A stretch of DNA of 64,000 nt, taken from assembly GCA_905250025.1 (NCBI GenBank), contig CAJNOJ010000162.1:124001-188000 (forward strand). Direction: 5' to 3'. The stretch is from Adineta ricciae. Lineage: Eukaryota > Rotifera > Eurotatoria > Adinetida > Adinetidae. Positions within the stretch are counted from its first letter, which is position 1, and each line of letters begins with the position of its first letter. The position numbers were made by a program, and so were the translations under genes. Below are positions 22,157-35,414 of the stretch, in pieces. A model generated the notes under the pieces. It had not been told where the DNA came from and did no database searches. It saw nothing but the letters and a program-made list of their open reading frames with translations.

Positions 22157-23586
22157 TCAATAGTGAAAAAACTCTTGTACACGATAATTGTTATAATCAA
22201 CCACGTAGACATTGAATTCGTTGTCAACAGCTAATGAGGATGGAGTATTAAGTAGCTCAGGAGTACTACCTGATACACTGGTAGTGCCGATGATTGTTGT
22301 TCCATTCGATTGACCAGATAGATAAAATTGTACACGATGATTTCCTTCATCAGACACATACATATTACCCAGTGAATCGAATGTAACATCTGTTGGATAA
22401 TATAACAACATTGACGTTGTACCAAATACACCGGCACTGCTTCCTGCGATTAATGTCCATGAACTATCACCCAGTACCCATCGGACGATATTATGAGCAT
22501 AATTATTGGCAATGAATAAGCTATTCGTTGATGAATCGAAATAAAGACCTCGAGGATTGTTTAATTGTGTAGAACCTGTCCCAGGACCATTTCCGCCAGC
22601 TACTAGAATACCCGATGACGAATTCGATAAATACTTCATGACGCGATGATTATCAGTATCTGCTACATAAAGTGTGTTCGTGCTTCTATCAAGTTCCACA
22701 CCAAACGGATTCGCTAGTTGGTTGTTTGTGCTACCTACCACGCCTAATAGAGCAGAGAAAACGTCATAAATCAATTTACAATAAGGAAACTCACCAGTTC
22801 CAGCGACTACTATTCCTGTTGATGCATTTTTCAACCAGAGTACTACCCGATGATTTCCTGCATCTGCAATGTATAGATTCCCATCGGAATCTGATACCAA
22901 ATCACTAGGATAGCATAGATATGCTAATGAGCTACCCATAGTTCCATTAGCTTGTCCAGCTACAGTTATACCAGTTGATGCATTTGATACCCATTGCTGA
23001 ACTCGCTGATTTGGTTGATCCGTAACGTAGATTGTATTTGATGAATCTAATGCCAAACAAAATGGATGATTGAATAGATTGCCTGCAAGACCCGATGAAC
23101 CAGTGACACCAGCTACAGTGACACCACTCCGATTCCAACCAACGGAAAAACTCGGAGCTAAAAAGAAGAATAATCATTGATGCTGTCTATTTTTCATTGT
23201 ATGAATAATAACTCACTTTCTGTTGTCACCGAAGTTGACAGATTGAAGAAATATAAATCACTCGTCGAATTCCATTGGATTGAATAGTTAGCACTTGAGT
23301 CTGAATAGATCAAACAGACGCGTATGCTAGTCATACAGTTGACTGCGAAAATTTTTGTAGAAATTGAATTGATCCCATGACATATGCATTCGTTACAATC
23401 AGTCGAGTAATTGAATACTGTTGGTTGACGCGATGTTGCTGATAATGGGATGTATATTCGATGAGATAGTTTCTGAATCGGTATATTCAAGCTTAAAGGA
23501 AACATCGTATGGAAAATTATGGCACTAACGAGCACTATGCTTTTCATGATAAAAGAATTGTTGTAATGTTTCAAAGATATTTTCAT
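22157..23586 (-). CDS. Secreted NHL-repeat beta-propeller protein
   Basis: Three exons (23217-23586, 22795-23157, 22157-22743; introns 59 and 51 nt), 439 aa. A hydrophobic N-terminus (MKSIVLVSAIIFHTMFPLSL, second Met) gives a signal peptide. Residues ~30-125 are a Cys-containing, N-glycosylation-rich region. The rest is about six NHL blades, each with the repeat core GNLYIADAGNHRVVLW and a spacing motif VAGTG/VAGGNG. The propeller is predicted to be extracellular and to bind protein or glycan ligands. It lies 240 bases from another NHL gene on the same strand; that one is intracellular, so the pair shares only the propeller. The first Met (23586) or Met 14 could start translation. Confidence 0.8.
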
Positions 23587-23826
23587 TATCTATATATATA
23601 GGATTCTCTATTATGATGGAGTATGCCATTTTTTTGATTTATTGAGAAATGCATCCTCACCATAAAATTACATTTTCTATTCTTGAAGATACTCAGGTAA
23701 AAAAAAGCACATTTAAATTTTATTCAAAAGAAACTTTGAGTGCGGAAGAAAAAATTCACACTCAATCAACCTTTCATTGAATTAGAACGTTTAAAAACAA
23801 AAGGAAAAGAAGAATTGTTCACGGCT

Positions 23827-25314
23827 TCATTTTCGGTCAAAGTCAAATCGTTGTACTCGAACATTCCATTGATCAACTACAAAAAGATCACCTTGTTGAT
23901 TCAAAGATAAACCCATTGGTCGATTGAGTTGATCTGCTTCATCACCTTGTCCGTATCTGCCCACAACTACATTCCCATGCACAGCATCTTTACACCAGCA
24001 CATGATTCTATTATTCGTAAAATCAGCAACGAAGACACTGCTAATGTCATCAACAACAACGCCTTGAGGATTTGCCAATTGCATCAGACTGTTTCCTTTG
24101 CCGTGACCACCAGCGACAATTACTCCTTCCTTGGCACCTTCGATCCATCGGACCACTCGATGATTGCCCCAGTCTGATATATAAATAGAGTTATCGTCGT
24201 GAACGAAAATAAACGTCGGATTATTCAATTGGTCCAATCGATCACCTTTTCCATTTCCACCAGCTACTAATCGTCCACTTGTATCATTCGCTTTCCATCG
24301 TCTAACTTCATGTTTTTCCCGATCGGAAATATAAAAATATCCTTGTTTGTCAATACTTATTCGGCAGCAATCAATATTGGAAATAAGGACTTGACCGTTT
24401 GTTCCATTTCGACGCGGCCAACTCACTACTCGCTTGTTTCCCTGATCACAAATGATAAAATGCGTTCCATCCTTACTGATAGCGATGTCCGTCGGACCAC
24501 TTAGCTGATTGGTTTGTTTGCCTTGTCCATTGCCACCAGCTACTACTCTACCGGTTCTCGCGCCTAACTTCCATTCAACAATTCGATGATTTTCATTATC
24601 AGCAACGTACACAGTTTGCTCGTTGTCGACAAAAATTCCAACTGGCCGCGAAAGTTGATCTAGCTCACTACCCATGCCATTGCCTCCAGCTACAGTCAAA
24701 CCGCTATGGACTTCGAAATTTTTTAAATCAAACTCAAACAATGACAGTTCTATAAGGAGATAACAAGTCAATCACTATCTCGTACAGGATCATTCCTTAC
24801 CGGATGTGTCAACATAAAGCTTACTGAGAAACGACGTTGATTCTTCTCCAATGGAAATAGTTAATGATTCCGCGAGTTCTTTTGTTAATTGATTGAGTTC
24901 TTCATGAAAATTACGTAAACTGATTTCATTGAAATCGTTCTCCTGCCGTTTTTGTCGTAGTTGTTCTGTTAATTTGCTCAATTTTAATTCAAGTTCCTGG
25001 AAATACTGATTTTTCGTTTCAATCAACGTCCGTTTGGTTTCTTCAGCTGTTTGTTGAATGATTTCAATCGATCGTTGGGCCCATCGATCAATTTGTTCGA
25101 ATAGATCGTCATTATTCGATTGTTCAATATGTTCGGTCAATGATTGTCGAAAAATGTCTCGATTAACTTCGATCTCATCGAACTGCTTACTTAATTCTAG
25201 TTGATGATCGCCCAGATGTTGATAACAAAAATCTTCAGAGCAACCTCCGCATTTAAATGTTACTTTTTCTTTCTTACACGTCACACAATAGGTTTTACTA
25301 GTTGCTGCTGCCAT
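23827..25314 (-). CDS. B-box/coiled-coil NHL protein (TRIM-NHL-like, no RING)
   Basis: Two exons (24801-25314, 23827-24749; 51-nt intron), 478 aa. Start at ATG 25314, just before a zinc module (YCVTCKKEK ... CGGCSEDFCYQHLGDH). Residues ~45-165 are coiled coil (QIDRWAQRSIEIIQQTAEE). Residues ~190-478 contain six NHL blades with spacing motif VAGGNGxG and core YVADNENHRIVEW. TRIM-NHL proteins use the propeller to bind RNA or protein; without a RING, ligase activity is not expected. Upstream in-frame codons exist (from 25353) but have no ATG. Confidence 0.82.
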
Positions 25315-25490
25315 GTGATCAATTAAGAAATGAAACAGAAAGCGAAAGAACACATGTTCTCATTCGCACGTCGTTGTTGACGAAACAATAGTAGAAATCA
25401 CACGTGTGACGACAAATTTGTTTTATTCAAAAACGAAATCAGTCCAGATTTTCTGCAAGCAAAACCCAATGAAGCGGATAAGAATATCGT

Positions 25491-27535
25491 TCAAAATACG
25501 AAAAGAGTACATAGAATTGTCAGGAGAATACTGAACTTGATTGTGATCGCACTTGATTTTGTGCAATCCACTTTAGCACAGTCGTCAAATTGTATTTGGT
25601 ATCGAGTATTATCTTCCAAGCCTTTGACACCAATGAATGTGTACTCTCCAGTCGGTGCATCGGGTTTGTCAATGACTAATGTGACTTCGCTGCTCTTTTT
25701 CGGAGTGGCTTCAATGATCGATCTTGTTTCTGATTCGTAATCGAAAAAATCAGCTGGATCTTTCGGATTTCGATTTGTAAAAGAATAGAACAATTTCACA
25801 TTACCATTGAATAATGTAACTTTGATCAAAGTTTTGTTTGACATCAGGATAATTTTGATTTTTAGAAATTTATACTTATCTTTTTGAATTTCATCTGTAA
25901 CTGTTGTGTTCGATGAGATCACACCTGGTTCGGAACACGTTTTCGACTTGAACTGATCGATTCTGCTTTGTAATGCCTGATAGTCTGACATAGCAAAATA
26001 ATTTTCTGCAGCTGGCGATGAGCAGATAGCATGCAATTCTGCAAGATTTACTTGACCACCTACACCAACACTAACTAATGTAATGTCTTTGTCTTTTAAA
26101 ATCTTTGCTGCTTGAATTGTTGTAGACGAATTATCGCTTGCACCATCTGTAAGTACAAATATTACTGCAGTCACCCCCTGTTCTAATTTTCGACGACCAT
26201 TTCCAGTTGAGAAAACAGTATCTGTTGTTTTAAGTGCACTAGCAGTATCCGTACCAATTCCATAATATGTTGCTCGATCAACCTGACTAAGCTTTTCGCT
26301 CAATGCGTAATTTTGATTTAGCCATGTCAACACCTCCCGATCAGTTGAGTAGTTAATAATACCAACATGAGTTTTATTTTGCCCGACGTTCAATTGACGA
26401 AGTAGACCTCGTGTAAAGTTCAATTGAAGTGTATAATTGTCCTTACCGATGCTACCGCTGGCATCGAGAACGAGTCCAAGGTCGAGTTTTAACTCTTGTG
26501 CACACGAATCCAAGTAACAACGAACGTGACTTGGGCTGTTTGGACACGGTTGAGCTTTCGGATTACTACATCCACAGAATGAACTGGACTCTTCTAGACC
26601 TTTGATACACTTGGGTGTACACGTGCCTAAATGAGTTTTGTTGTAGATACAACTTGGCCCTTCTCCCTGATACAAGTCACTACCGCATTGTAAATGACGA
26701 AGAAATGTTTGGTAATATTTCACACCAGTTGCCAGTTCTGTCATATCTCTACTCAGCTTATGCCTTTTTAAATACAAATTATATATCGAAGTTATGTTTA
26801 TTTATTACACTTACCATAGCATAGAAAATCCGTAGAATGATTCATCGGCATCGCGTGTCAACGAAGATTCTATCAAAAAGAAGATGCATACCGATACAAA
26901 GCGATGTTTATCAATTTACTGTTCATTAAATCGGGATAATTCCAGAGTCTTGCAGCGATAATAATAGCGTTTTCAAGCAGTGCGACAGATTCCGAGTTGT
27001 TGACAGATTGATATTGTGGTAATACCGTTTGTAATCGTTCATACATAGTTCTTCCTCGAAGACCGAACAGTCCACGTCGACGGAAACGTGACCCATCACC
27101 TTTTTCCTTATTTCCATATTTGTCATCATCAGCAGTGAACTGCGCGTCACTAGCAGATCGTTCATCTATTGAGAAATTCTTTGTCATCGTCGCTGCTATT
27201 GCTAGGAAAGCAGCTTTTGCTTGACAATGGTTGCATATACCAGCAGCATTCAGTCCATAATTGAACATACTTAGGAGAGTTTGTGCTCGAGGTGTACTGT
27301 TATAAAGCGCATAGAATTGATTTGCCGATAGACAGTTAGGTGAAACTGGCAGTGTTCTGGTTGGAATGCAACATAGCTGTTTACCGCAGACGGTTGAAGT
27401 CAACAGAGTTCCAGAACAGTTATGCGCGGATGAACACTGGCCCGTGATGGATTGATTGAATCCTGCTGAGCATTGTTGACCATTTACGATCGATATCAGC
27501 GATGATACCAACAGGATGACTATTAGATAAGTCAT
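25491..27535 (-). CDS. Secreted fusion of degenerate GH19 chitinase-like domain and vWA domain, GPI-anchor signal
   Basis: Three exons (26920-27535, 26815-26869, 25491-26763; introns 50 and 51 nt) join in phase, giving 647 aa. A signal peptide ends near VNGQQ. A Cys-rich stretch follows, then residues ~70-260 with GH19 chitinase/endolysin features: KAAFLA, then KYGN with GDGSRFRRRGLFGLRGR, as in the GDG-(Y/F)RGRG-QLTGR core of that family. The catalytic HET glutamate is not seen (AATMTKNF instead), so enzymatic activity is doubtful. Residues ~305-500 form a von Willebrand A domain with an intact MIDAS (DASGS ... FVLTDGAS). The C-terminus is hydrophobic (FSILLTILCTLFVF) after a small-residue site, a typical GPI signal. 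Predicted role: cell-surface chitin or polysaccharide binding with metal-dependent ligand binding. Confidence 0.75.
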
Positions 27536-28377
27536 TCTTGTCTCGGATAGGAGTTATTGGAATGATTGAATGCAAATGTGTCGAAAATATTTATACGAAC
27601 GAAAATTTGATATGCAAGAAGAAATTTATTAGGAAAGGAGATTGTATTACCAAATATACATATGATGCGATATAGGTTTTTTTTGGAAGATGACTGTTCT
27701 CTTGCCTATCCTATGTACAATGAAACATTCATAAACCCTACGCAAATTTTATACAACCCACGTATCCTTTTGATTCAGCATGAGAAATTTTATATGAAAT
27801 CTACAGGATGGACAAAATAAATCAACACATTTAACCGTTATTCACTAAATATAACAAACAGGAGGCTAGATGTATGTACTTAACCAAACACGCAGACGAA
27901 ATCATATATGGTAATACGATATAGTTTTATGCGTTGGGATAAGGATTACTAGCTGGATATGATCAGTCAGCAGACACATATTTTCGATCGTGATTTATGA
28001 AGACACTTTCTAGAGGCTGAATATTTACATATGTCGATATATGTGCTAAACCATCTTTCATATAAATAAAAAAGAAGACAGACAGTGAACCCGAAGAAGT
28101 GTTTTGCACTTATTACAATGTTTCAACGTGAACAAACAGTATTGCGTTCAAATATACGGATTTTCCCAGTACGAAAGAAAAAAGGAAAAGAAAAAAAAAG
28201 GGACACAGACATTTCACGGAAGTTGTATGAGCCATGGTTACCAATGTCTACGTGTAGTAAAAGGAAGAAAGAAAAATCTTGACAAGTTGTGAAAAAAGAT
28301 CTTCAAAATGCAACAAATTAGAACGTTTTCTCTTTCTCTGTGATGTGTATCTGTAAAAATATTCTTCCTTGTAGATC
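27536..28377. other. Intergenic, divergent promoter region
   Basis: About 840 AT-rich bases between the minus-strand GH19-vWA gene and the plus-strand TRPM gene. An acceptor-like CTTGTAG just before 28375 leaves room for an undetected 5' TRPM exon. Confidence 0.45.
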
Positions 28378-31300
28378 ATGAATGATACACATACAACAGA
28401 GAATGTAAAAGACTTAACTTGGGTTGGACTTATTTCTCGAGCGGTGACGAATGGAAAACTCCTCGGTTCGACATGCCATTTATACTCGTCAAATACAATC
28501 GACAAGGATACAAATAATCCAGACCCTTGTGTGTGTGGTCGTCGGAAGAGTATTCATAGTTTTGCGCAAGATCCACTTACCCATCTTCGTCAGAGTAGCG
28601 TTTGGGAAGAATCAAAACATGCTACTGAAACCCACGTTTCGGTATACGGCGTTTGGAAGAGTAAAACGAAGGTATACTTGCATACAAAACAAGAATTATT
28701 TGATTTTTATCTATGAAAAATATATTGTAGTTTGTACGTTGGGACCATACACGAATCAAAACAACTGCAGACGTCGTGAGTAATCGGACGGAGAAGTAAG
28801 TGTGTCTTGTGATCAAGCATTTCGAAGTATCTCTTTATAAGAACAAGTCTTTCGACTATGGCTGAAATACTACGTGATGATGCGAAAGGTAGCACACCGG
28901 ATTTACTCATTAGTTGCTATGGCGGTGCAAAATATTTCAAGATGAATGATAAACTAGAGAAAGAATTCATGGAAGGTATCGGCCTTGCTGCTGCTACTGA
29001 AGGTAAACTCAATGTGATAGGGGGAATTTTCTTTAGAAAAGCATATATGTATGAATTTGAAGGTGTTTGGTTGTTAACTACTGGTTTGAATAGTGGAGTG
29101 TCCAAAGTAATCGGTCAAAGTGTTGAACGCTATGCGTTACTGAACGAAAAAGCATCAAATTATATTGTCATTGGGCTTAGTAGTTGGGGCTGTTTATCTG
29201 ACCGTACACGTTATGTTCTTAAAAAACAGGTAGGAATCTTAGAATAAAACATGACTGAATTATTTCTCTCCTTTAGGCACAATTAGATCTCGCTAAAAAC
29301 CAAACCAGACGCACAAGCGTTCCGAAAATGGCCGGAGCATTTGTGATTCGAAATATCAGTAACGAAGATACTTTATGGTCAACAATCGATGAAAATCAGC
29401 CCGATACGTTTGAAACCAATCACACTCATTTGCTGTTACTTGATGATGGTAGTCAGGGCGAACGTCGTACATCGGCAGGGACTGAACCATTCTATATTTC
29501 CGATACTCCACGCTCCGACTTCGTTCGCCAAGTGAAAGAACTAACTAAGTGTCACACAGTTACAATTCTCGTTGAAGGTGGCCTAAGTTCTCTCGATGTT
29601 ATTCAACACGATATCAATGCACAACGTCCCGTTGTCATTATACATGGTAGTGGTCGATTAGCTACTGCTATAGGAAACTTATTAGAACTAGCTGCCGATC
29701 ATACATTAATTGGGTATGAAAGTTAAATAAAAATGAATGGCATACTAATCGGAAGTTCATTTTTTTCAGAAAAGAGGAGATCAAACGTCAATTGAGGAGT
29801 TTTGCAAAACAACGGCATCTAGATGACGCACTCCTCTCAAGCATTCAATCAACAATAGCACCAGCAAATCGAGCGTATTTAACTTTATTTCGACTCGACG
29901 ACAAAACCAGTCTTACAGATACGATTTTCCTGGCTGTTTTCAAAGGCAAGTATTGTAATTGCCAATTTCATCATAGTACACATCTTCATTCGGGATATAT
30001 AGCATACATGCATCGAGAAAACACTCAACGAACTGGTAACAGTAATCATATGAAGAAAATGCTAGATCTAGCTGTTAAGTGGAATTATATCAACGGTATA
30101 GTGCAGAATACTAAAGTATGAATTGTATAATCAAAGCAGATGTTCAATTCTTATTTTTGTGCGCGTAGATTATTCTAAACAATGCAGGATGGAGTGCCGA
30201 TTTATTTGAGAGAGCACTTTTGACTAATCGTCCTGCAATTGTCGATTATTTTCTTCGTAGACAGCACGATATACTTGAAACAAAAGAATTTCTCAATTCC
30301 AAACCGAATAGTACATCAGACATGGCTGCGATGTTTCGAGCTGCGACGACAACGATGCAAATTGGCAAGACTAAAACAAACATTGAACTTCAGGTTTCAA
30401 CACCCGGTGAAATAACTACTCAAGAAAAGGATGAAGCAATGCTACGCGCTTCGTTTTCTCTCAAATTTATTGTTACTCAATTATACGCTATGACGACGAA
30501 TAGATATATTCAAGTAAAACTATTTCTTGAAAAGTCAGCTTATTGTCTTTTTTGTTAATTAGAGTTCTTATTCTGTATGTTCGCCTGCCGATCTCGATCG
30601 ACTCTATTATAAGTTGATTGGACCTTACACGGAGTCATTTTTTTACAAACTAACAACAAGAAACCGTCTAGCGAACGACATTCGTAACAAACTTCGCTCT
30701 CTCCTAACGCGATTTAAATATCTGACGAGAAAGTCAACAGTAGTGCCGCTTCAAAGACCAGATGAGCGAAATATGGACGGTTTTCCAGAGAACAGCACAG
30801 AAAAAAATGTTTCTCCTATAATAGTTATGGCTAGACCAGATCCACTCCAGGTGTGCTTAGAACGTTTTCCTGCTCCTGACACGTTCGGTAGTCAGGAAAT
30901 GTTACGTGAGATTTTCCTATGGGCAGTCATCGAAGGATACTCGGAAATGGCATTTATTCTATTACTTCAAATCAAATCTCGCATCAGTGCAGCACTCATA
31001 GCTGCCGGTATTACCAGTCGTTTGATGTCAACTTCGGATGGATATCTTGATCGATTACATAAGTTTCGAAAACAATCCAGTGACTACGAACGATTTGCTA
31101 CGGCATGTATCGATGATTGTTATCAACGAAATGAACGCCGAGCTTGTCAATTACTCTTACGTGAGACTCCTCTCTTCGGAAATGTAACTTGTATGCAAGT
31201 ATGCTTCTCTTTATCAATTGAATTGATTTCAAACAAACGAAAACATGTTCTAGATCGCAATAAGTTCCCGTATTCGATCATTTATTAACAGTCGATGTTT

Positions 31301-33347
31301 TAACCAAGTACTCAATCGACAATGGTATGGAGTTTTGTGTCAATCGACAAATCGTTCATTACTGTCCAAGATCTTATTCATCATGAGCCTTTTCTCGATG
31401 GGTCTTCTCGCTCCATTATTAATTACCTATCGGAATGATTTTCCCGAGGAAAATCGACCGAGACAGGTAGTTTTCTACTTGTTGATATTTTCGTTCGGAG
31501 ATCATCGTTCATTTTAGTTCAATATTTCTACTGAGGAAAAAGATGTATTACTCAAACAACGTCGTTGGGAAGGTATCGAAGATCAAGATGGGACAAAATT
31601 GAATTATATTCAAAAAGTTCGGCACTTTCATCGTACACCTATCGTCCGAATGAGTTACGATTTCGTACGTTATTCTTATTTCATCACACGAACTCATTCG
31701 TCTATATTTAGCTATTCTATATCTGGATGCTTCTTGCTTTCAGTAACGTGATGCTATTCGAAATGAAATCTCCACATAGCGAATTACATTGGACAGAGAT
31801 CTACGTCCTCGTCACCATATCTTTGATGTTGATCGAAGATATTCGAAAGGTATAATCAGATCAATAATTCTAATCGAAAAAGAAGATCTTTATGAATAGT
31901 GTCTCATGGAATACATAACACAAATGTTAGAGCGATGGCATCAAGCTGATATGTGGATGATATTCGTATATGCACCACCGTACGTTTTATTTTACATTGG
32001 TATTGCATTGAAATTTGCTTCGAAAACTCGACCAGACTTTTTCACACCTGCCAGGTATTGGTTAACATATTGCTCAATAACTTCTCTCACTTTCTCGTTT
32101 TAGAATTGTTTTAGCAATTGATTTAGAATTATGGTTTTTATTTTCCTTACGTTTTGTAAGTGCTGTTAAACTTCTCGGACCAAAACTATTCATGATTAGA
32201 AATATGGTAAGTTCTTGTTACGCAAACGGTTCACATAATTCGTAAATCTCCTCTAGTTACGTGATTTGACTGGATTCGTTTACATCATATTTGTTTGTAT
32301 TGCTGCCTATGGTATCGTCTCGCGGTCACTGACAAGATATTCATCAATCGAAATGAATGCGAAAAATCTATCAAGTAGCATTCTGTATCGACCCTATTGG
32401 TTTCTGTATTCAATTGTTGACGATGAAAGAAACGAGCTAGATGGTAAATAATGATTGTTGACTATGAGAATGGTCTATATTGTGTTTCGTATTATCAGGT
32501 ATTATTGAATCACCATTGAGTAGTTCGGATGCTGTATCCGAAGCAACCGTCAATCAAATGTTACTTGCTTTTCATATGCTTTTTATTAACATTCTGATCC
32601 TGAATCTACTGATTGCTGTTTTCAAGTGAGAAGAATGAGGACAGGCATGGAAAGATTATTTTCTGTTTGTAATTAGTTTTACTATTATGGATGTTCAAGA
32701 TAAATCTGAATATCTCTGGCGTTATCAACGATATGAATTAATTCGAAATTATTTCGAACAACCCCTATTAGCTTTTCCGCCTTTGTCGATTGTGGGTTAC
32801 TTTTGGACATTGATCAAATATTGTCTTCGACGTCGAGATGTTGCGCGGATATTCAGTGAGTGAAAGTTGTTTGTTTGATCAAACGAGCTGTATGATTTAG
32901 AACGTTTTGCTACTAAACAATCGAATAACGAATGGACAAACTTTGAGAATGCAGCTACGTATAGCTATACTCGAACTTTTGTCGATCGAATGTACGCTGA
33001 TAGTTCGACGCTCGTCATACCAACGTATGTTTTTGTATCAATTGAACATCGGTGTAAAACTTCGTATGTATAGGTTCTCGGAAACGGATGAATTGAAAGC
33101 GGAAATCGAAAATTTGAAACGTAAAAATAATGAAATGCGTGTTGTCATCGATAATTTGAATGCTCAATCGAAATTGGTATGTCTTGATGAAACAACAGAA
33201 TCCTTTTGAAGGTATGACTGTGAGCTATTTTAGTCGATCTCGGCTATGAATTGGATGATGACTGCGATGGACCGAGTTAAAATGTCGTCTCAACGACCAC
33301 CACTATTGGTGTCTGCCTCTCCATTAGATACACGAGACGAAATATAA
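28378..33347 (+). CDS. TRPM: TRPM-family cation channel
   Basis: Nineteen exons resolved with matching phases: 28378-28671, 28731-28775, 28828-29229, 29277-29713, 29770-29949, 30043-30115, 30169-30513, 30563-31198, 31254-31466, 31518-31664, 31712-31849, 31900-32054, 32104-32206, 32257-32443, 32499-32625, 32677-32855, 32901-33024, 33074-33176, 33234-33347; 1333 aa. The N-terminal TRPM homology region has CVCGR, DLLISCYGGAKYF and LLTTGLNSGVSKVIG, then ILVEGG with the SLOG-type nucleotide-binding fold. Six membrane segments lie at ~840-1165. The pore loop has PYWFLYSIVDDE and the TRP helix WRYQRYELI. A C-terminal coiled coil (ELKAEIENLKRKN) should drive tetramerisation. No kinase or NUDT9H domain follows. 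The mapped first Met may be preceded by another exon. Confidence 0.9.
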
Positions 33348-34082
33348 CAATGTCTAGAGGACCTTTTCTCTATGGTGAATAGTTTTTTTTTGTGATGAAT
33401 GAAATGAAATATTTACTAAATATGGATTGACAATCTCGTCACATATTGATTCAGTTAAAATAAAACATGGTGAATAGTACATCGATTGTAGCTACTGGAA
33501 TGATCGGTCGGTAATTTCAATATGTTTGTAATGGAAATAAATATATTCTATAAGACTAGGGAGCAAAAATCGCAAACAATGTTGCCGAAAACGACTGCAA
33601 TCTCTTTTGAGTCATGCAAATATGAACAAAGTCAGGGCTGTGGTCATGTATCTATAATATAAAAGACTCTTTGTGTGACGATTTTAGTGTAAGACGTGTG
33701 TGCGCTGATAGAACTCAGCCATCATGTATTTTTCTCTCTAAAATCGCACCATACTGGTACAAGACACGCATCCGTCAAATACAAGAAAAAGAAAAGTGAT
33801 CTAATGTGCATCGAAATGCATCCGAGATACAAACAAGTAGCATATACACTACACATGTAATAGAAGTCGTAATAGCTTGTTCAAACAAAACTCTTTGGAT
33901 TTCTCCGATGTCATTATCACGAAAACAGTCCAAACGGTGTTTGTCCGAAAAAGGTCTTTTTCATTCCAGATTATTTGTTTTCTTAATTTTGACATGGTTC
34001 AGAATAAGGACAAAATAATGTTTATTTCTTCTCTGTAGTTGACATATCTCGTTTTTATTTCCAAGTAGAAACTGCACGTTGT
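33348..34082. other. Intergenic, no gene seen
   Basis: About 735 bases, AT-rich. A 213-base open stretch (33806-34018) lacks protein-like composition. Confidence 0.5.
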
Positions 34083-35039
34083 ATGATCATGTATCTCTTC
34101 ATCAATTATTTTTTTATTCCTCTTGTCCATGCTGTTATCGTAACACAAGTTCATCGATCACGAATCTTTTATCCTGCATCATCTTGTTTCTTTCTTCGCA
34201 ATGCTTCGTCAATGGTTAATCCATCAATTCAATCATGCACTTGGGAGTGTATTTATGAAAATAATTGTCGTACAGCTGTGTATGACTATGATCACAAAGT
34301 CTGCTCATTGTTCAGTGAAACATGTAGTCCAAACAGCATTCAAGCTCCATCTGGAAATGTTCGAGCCAGTGTGATCTGTTGCAGGCAAAGTTACGGTATG
34401 TATATTGGCTAACGATCACACATTAGTGTATTCGATATTTTAGGAGCTACGACTGCTTGTCCCTCTATAAGTGCTACGACTATACTGACTCCGGCCAGCA
34501 CCTCGTCAAGATCAACATCAACATCGACCAGCACCACGTCAACCAGCACCTCGTCAAGATCAACATCAACACCGACCAGCACCATGCCAAGGAGCACCTC
34601 ATCAATAGCAATATCGACTGGTACCTTACTCATATCAACATCGACTACGTGCACCAGTTGTGTCATTGTTCCCTCTCATCAAAATTCCGCAATAAACTAC
34701 CAAGTTGAACGTCTTGATTTCAATTGTACTTCGGCACTTTCCAATTTTACACTGGTTTACGTCGTTAAACGCAACAACAACGAAACATACGCGAAGCAAT
34801 ATGCAACTTTTGGGAGTGGAATAACAAACATGACGGCGGTTCAAACCGCTTCCGTCATAACATATGTATGGTATACCCTACCAGATGCGATAATTAATTT
34901 TGCAGGTTTCCCATATTCTACTGAAGCTCAATTCTATCACGATAGTAATGGATCATCGCGCTACACAGGTGATGATACATGGTCAATGACATTCCAGTCG
35001 GTTTGCGGCGGTTGGGTCAATTATACTGGCACATTTTGA
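34083..35039 (+). CDS. Secreted PAN/apple-like protein with Ser/Thr-rich mucin-like linker
   Basis: Exons 34083-34395 and 34444-35039 join across a 48-nt intron; 302 aa. Signal peptide at the N-terminus (FIPLVHAVIVT). Residues ~35-102 have the PAN/apple pattern of cysteines (SCTWECIYENNC ... CSLFSETC ... VICC). A Ser/Thr linker (about residues 110-160) is built from a tandem DNA repeat and is likely O-glycosylated. The last ~120 residues are a secreted-type domain with several N-glycosylation sites and few cysteines; I do not recognise it. PAN domains bind protein or carbohydrate, so an extracellular recognition role is likely. Poly(A) signals follow at 35126. Confidence 0.7.
34497..34620 (+). 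repeat. 48-bp coding minisatellite
   Basis: Two full 48-bp units (34497-34544, 34545-34592) starting AGCACCTCGTCAAGATCAAC, plus a degraded third. They encode Ser/Thr runs in the PAN-protein linker. The unit is a multiple of three, so copy-number change keeps the frame. Confidence 0.75.
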
Positions 35040-35414
35040 TTTCGATTACAACAGCAAACGACTTACCCTACGATATAGCTGCTACCATGTAGTTTTTAAT
35101 AATACTACAGGATGCTTTCCGCTGAAATAAAATAAATGTTCCATAATGATTTTCGGTTTGTGTTCTTTATCGTATACATTGTCACTGAATACACTAAATA
35201 AATAAAATGTGCTTATATAATATATGATTATGTTTTGTACTCTTTCGGACACAAACTTTGGTAACCAGGATGATATTTTATATGACTGCCTGCCATCTGC
35301 CTTCCTAACAAGTGATTGAATAGAGCATTCATCAATAGAAATTTACTTTGAAATCTCATATATGAAATCTATTCTAATAATAACGGTTATTGTGTTCAGA
35401 GATCTCGTAGCGTC
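35040..35414. other. Intergenic spacer
   Basis: 3' flank of the PAN gene with poly(A) signals and the presumed promoter of the aldo/keto reductase; nothing else seen. Confidence 0.45.
35126..35136 (+). terminator. Overlapping poly(A) signals
   Basis: AATAAA at 35126 and again at 35131, about 90 bases after the stop of the PAN-domain gene. Confidence 0.4.

Noticed and set aside
34409..34666. Minus-strand DVDLDEV repeat frame
   Set aside because: Antisense of the same minisatellite.
34457..34708. Plus-strand reading frame with KININID repeats
   Set aside because: Alternative frame of the 48-bp minisatellite; the spliced PAN-protein frame continues into a folded domain and this one does not.
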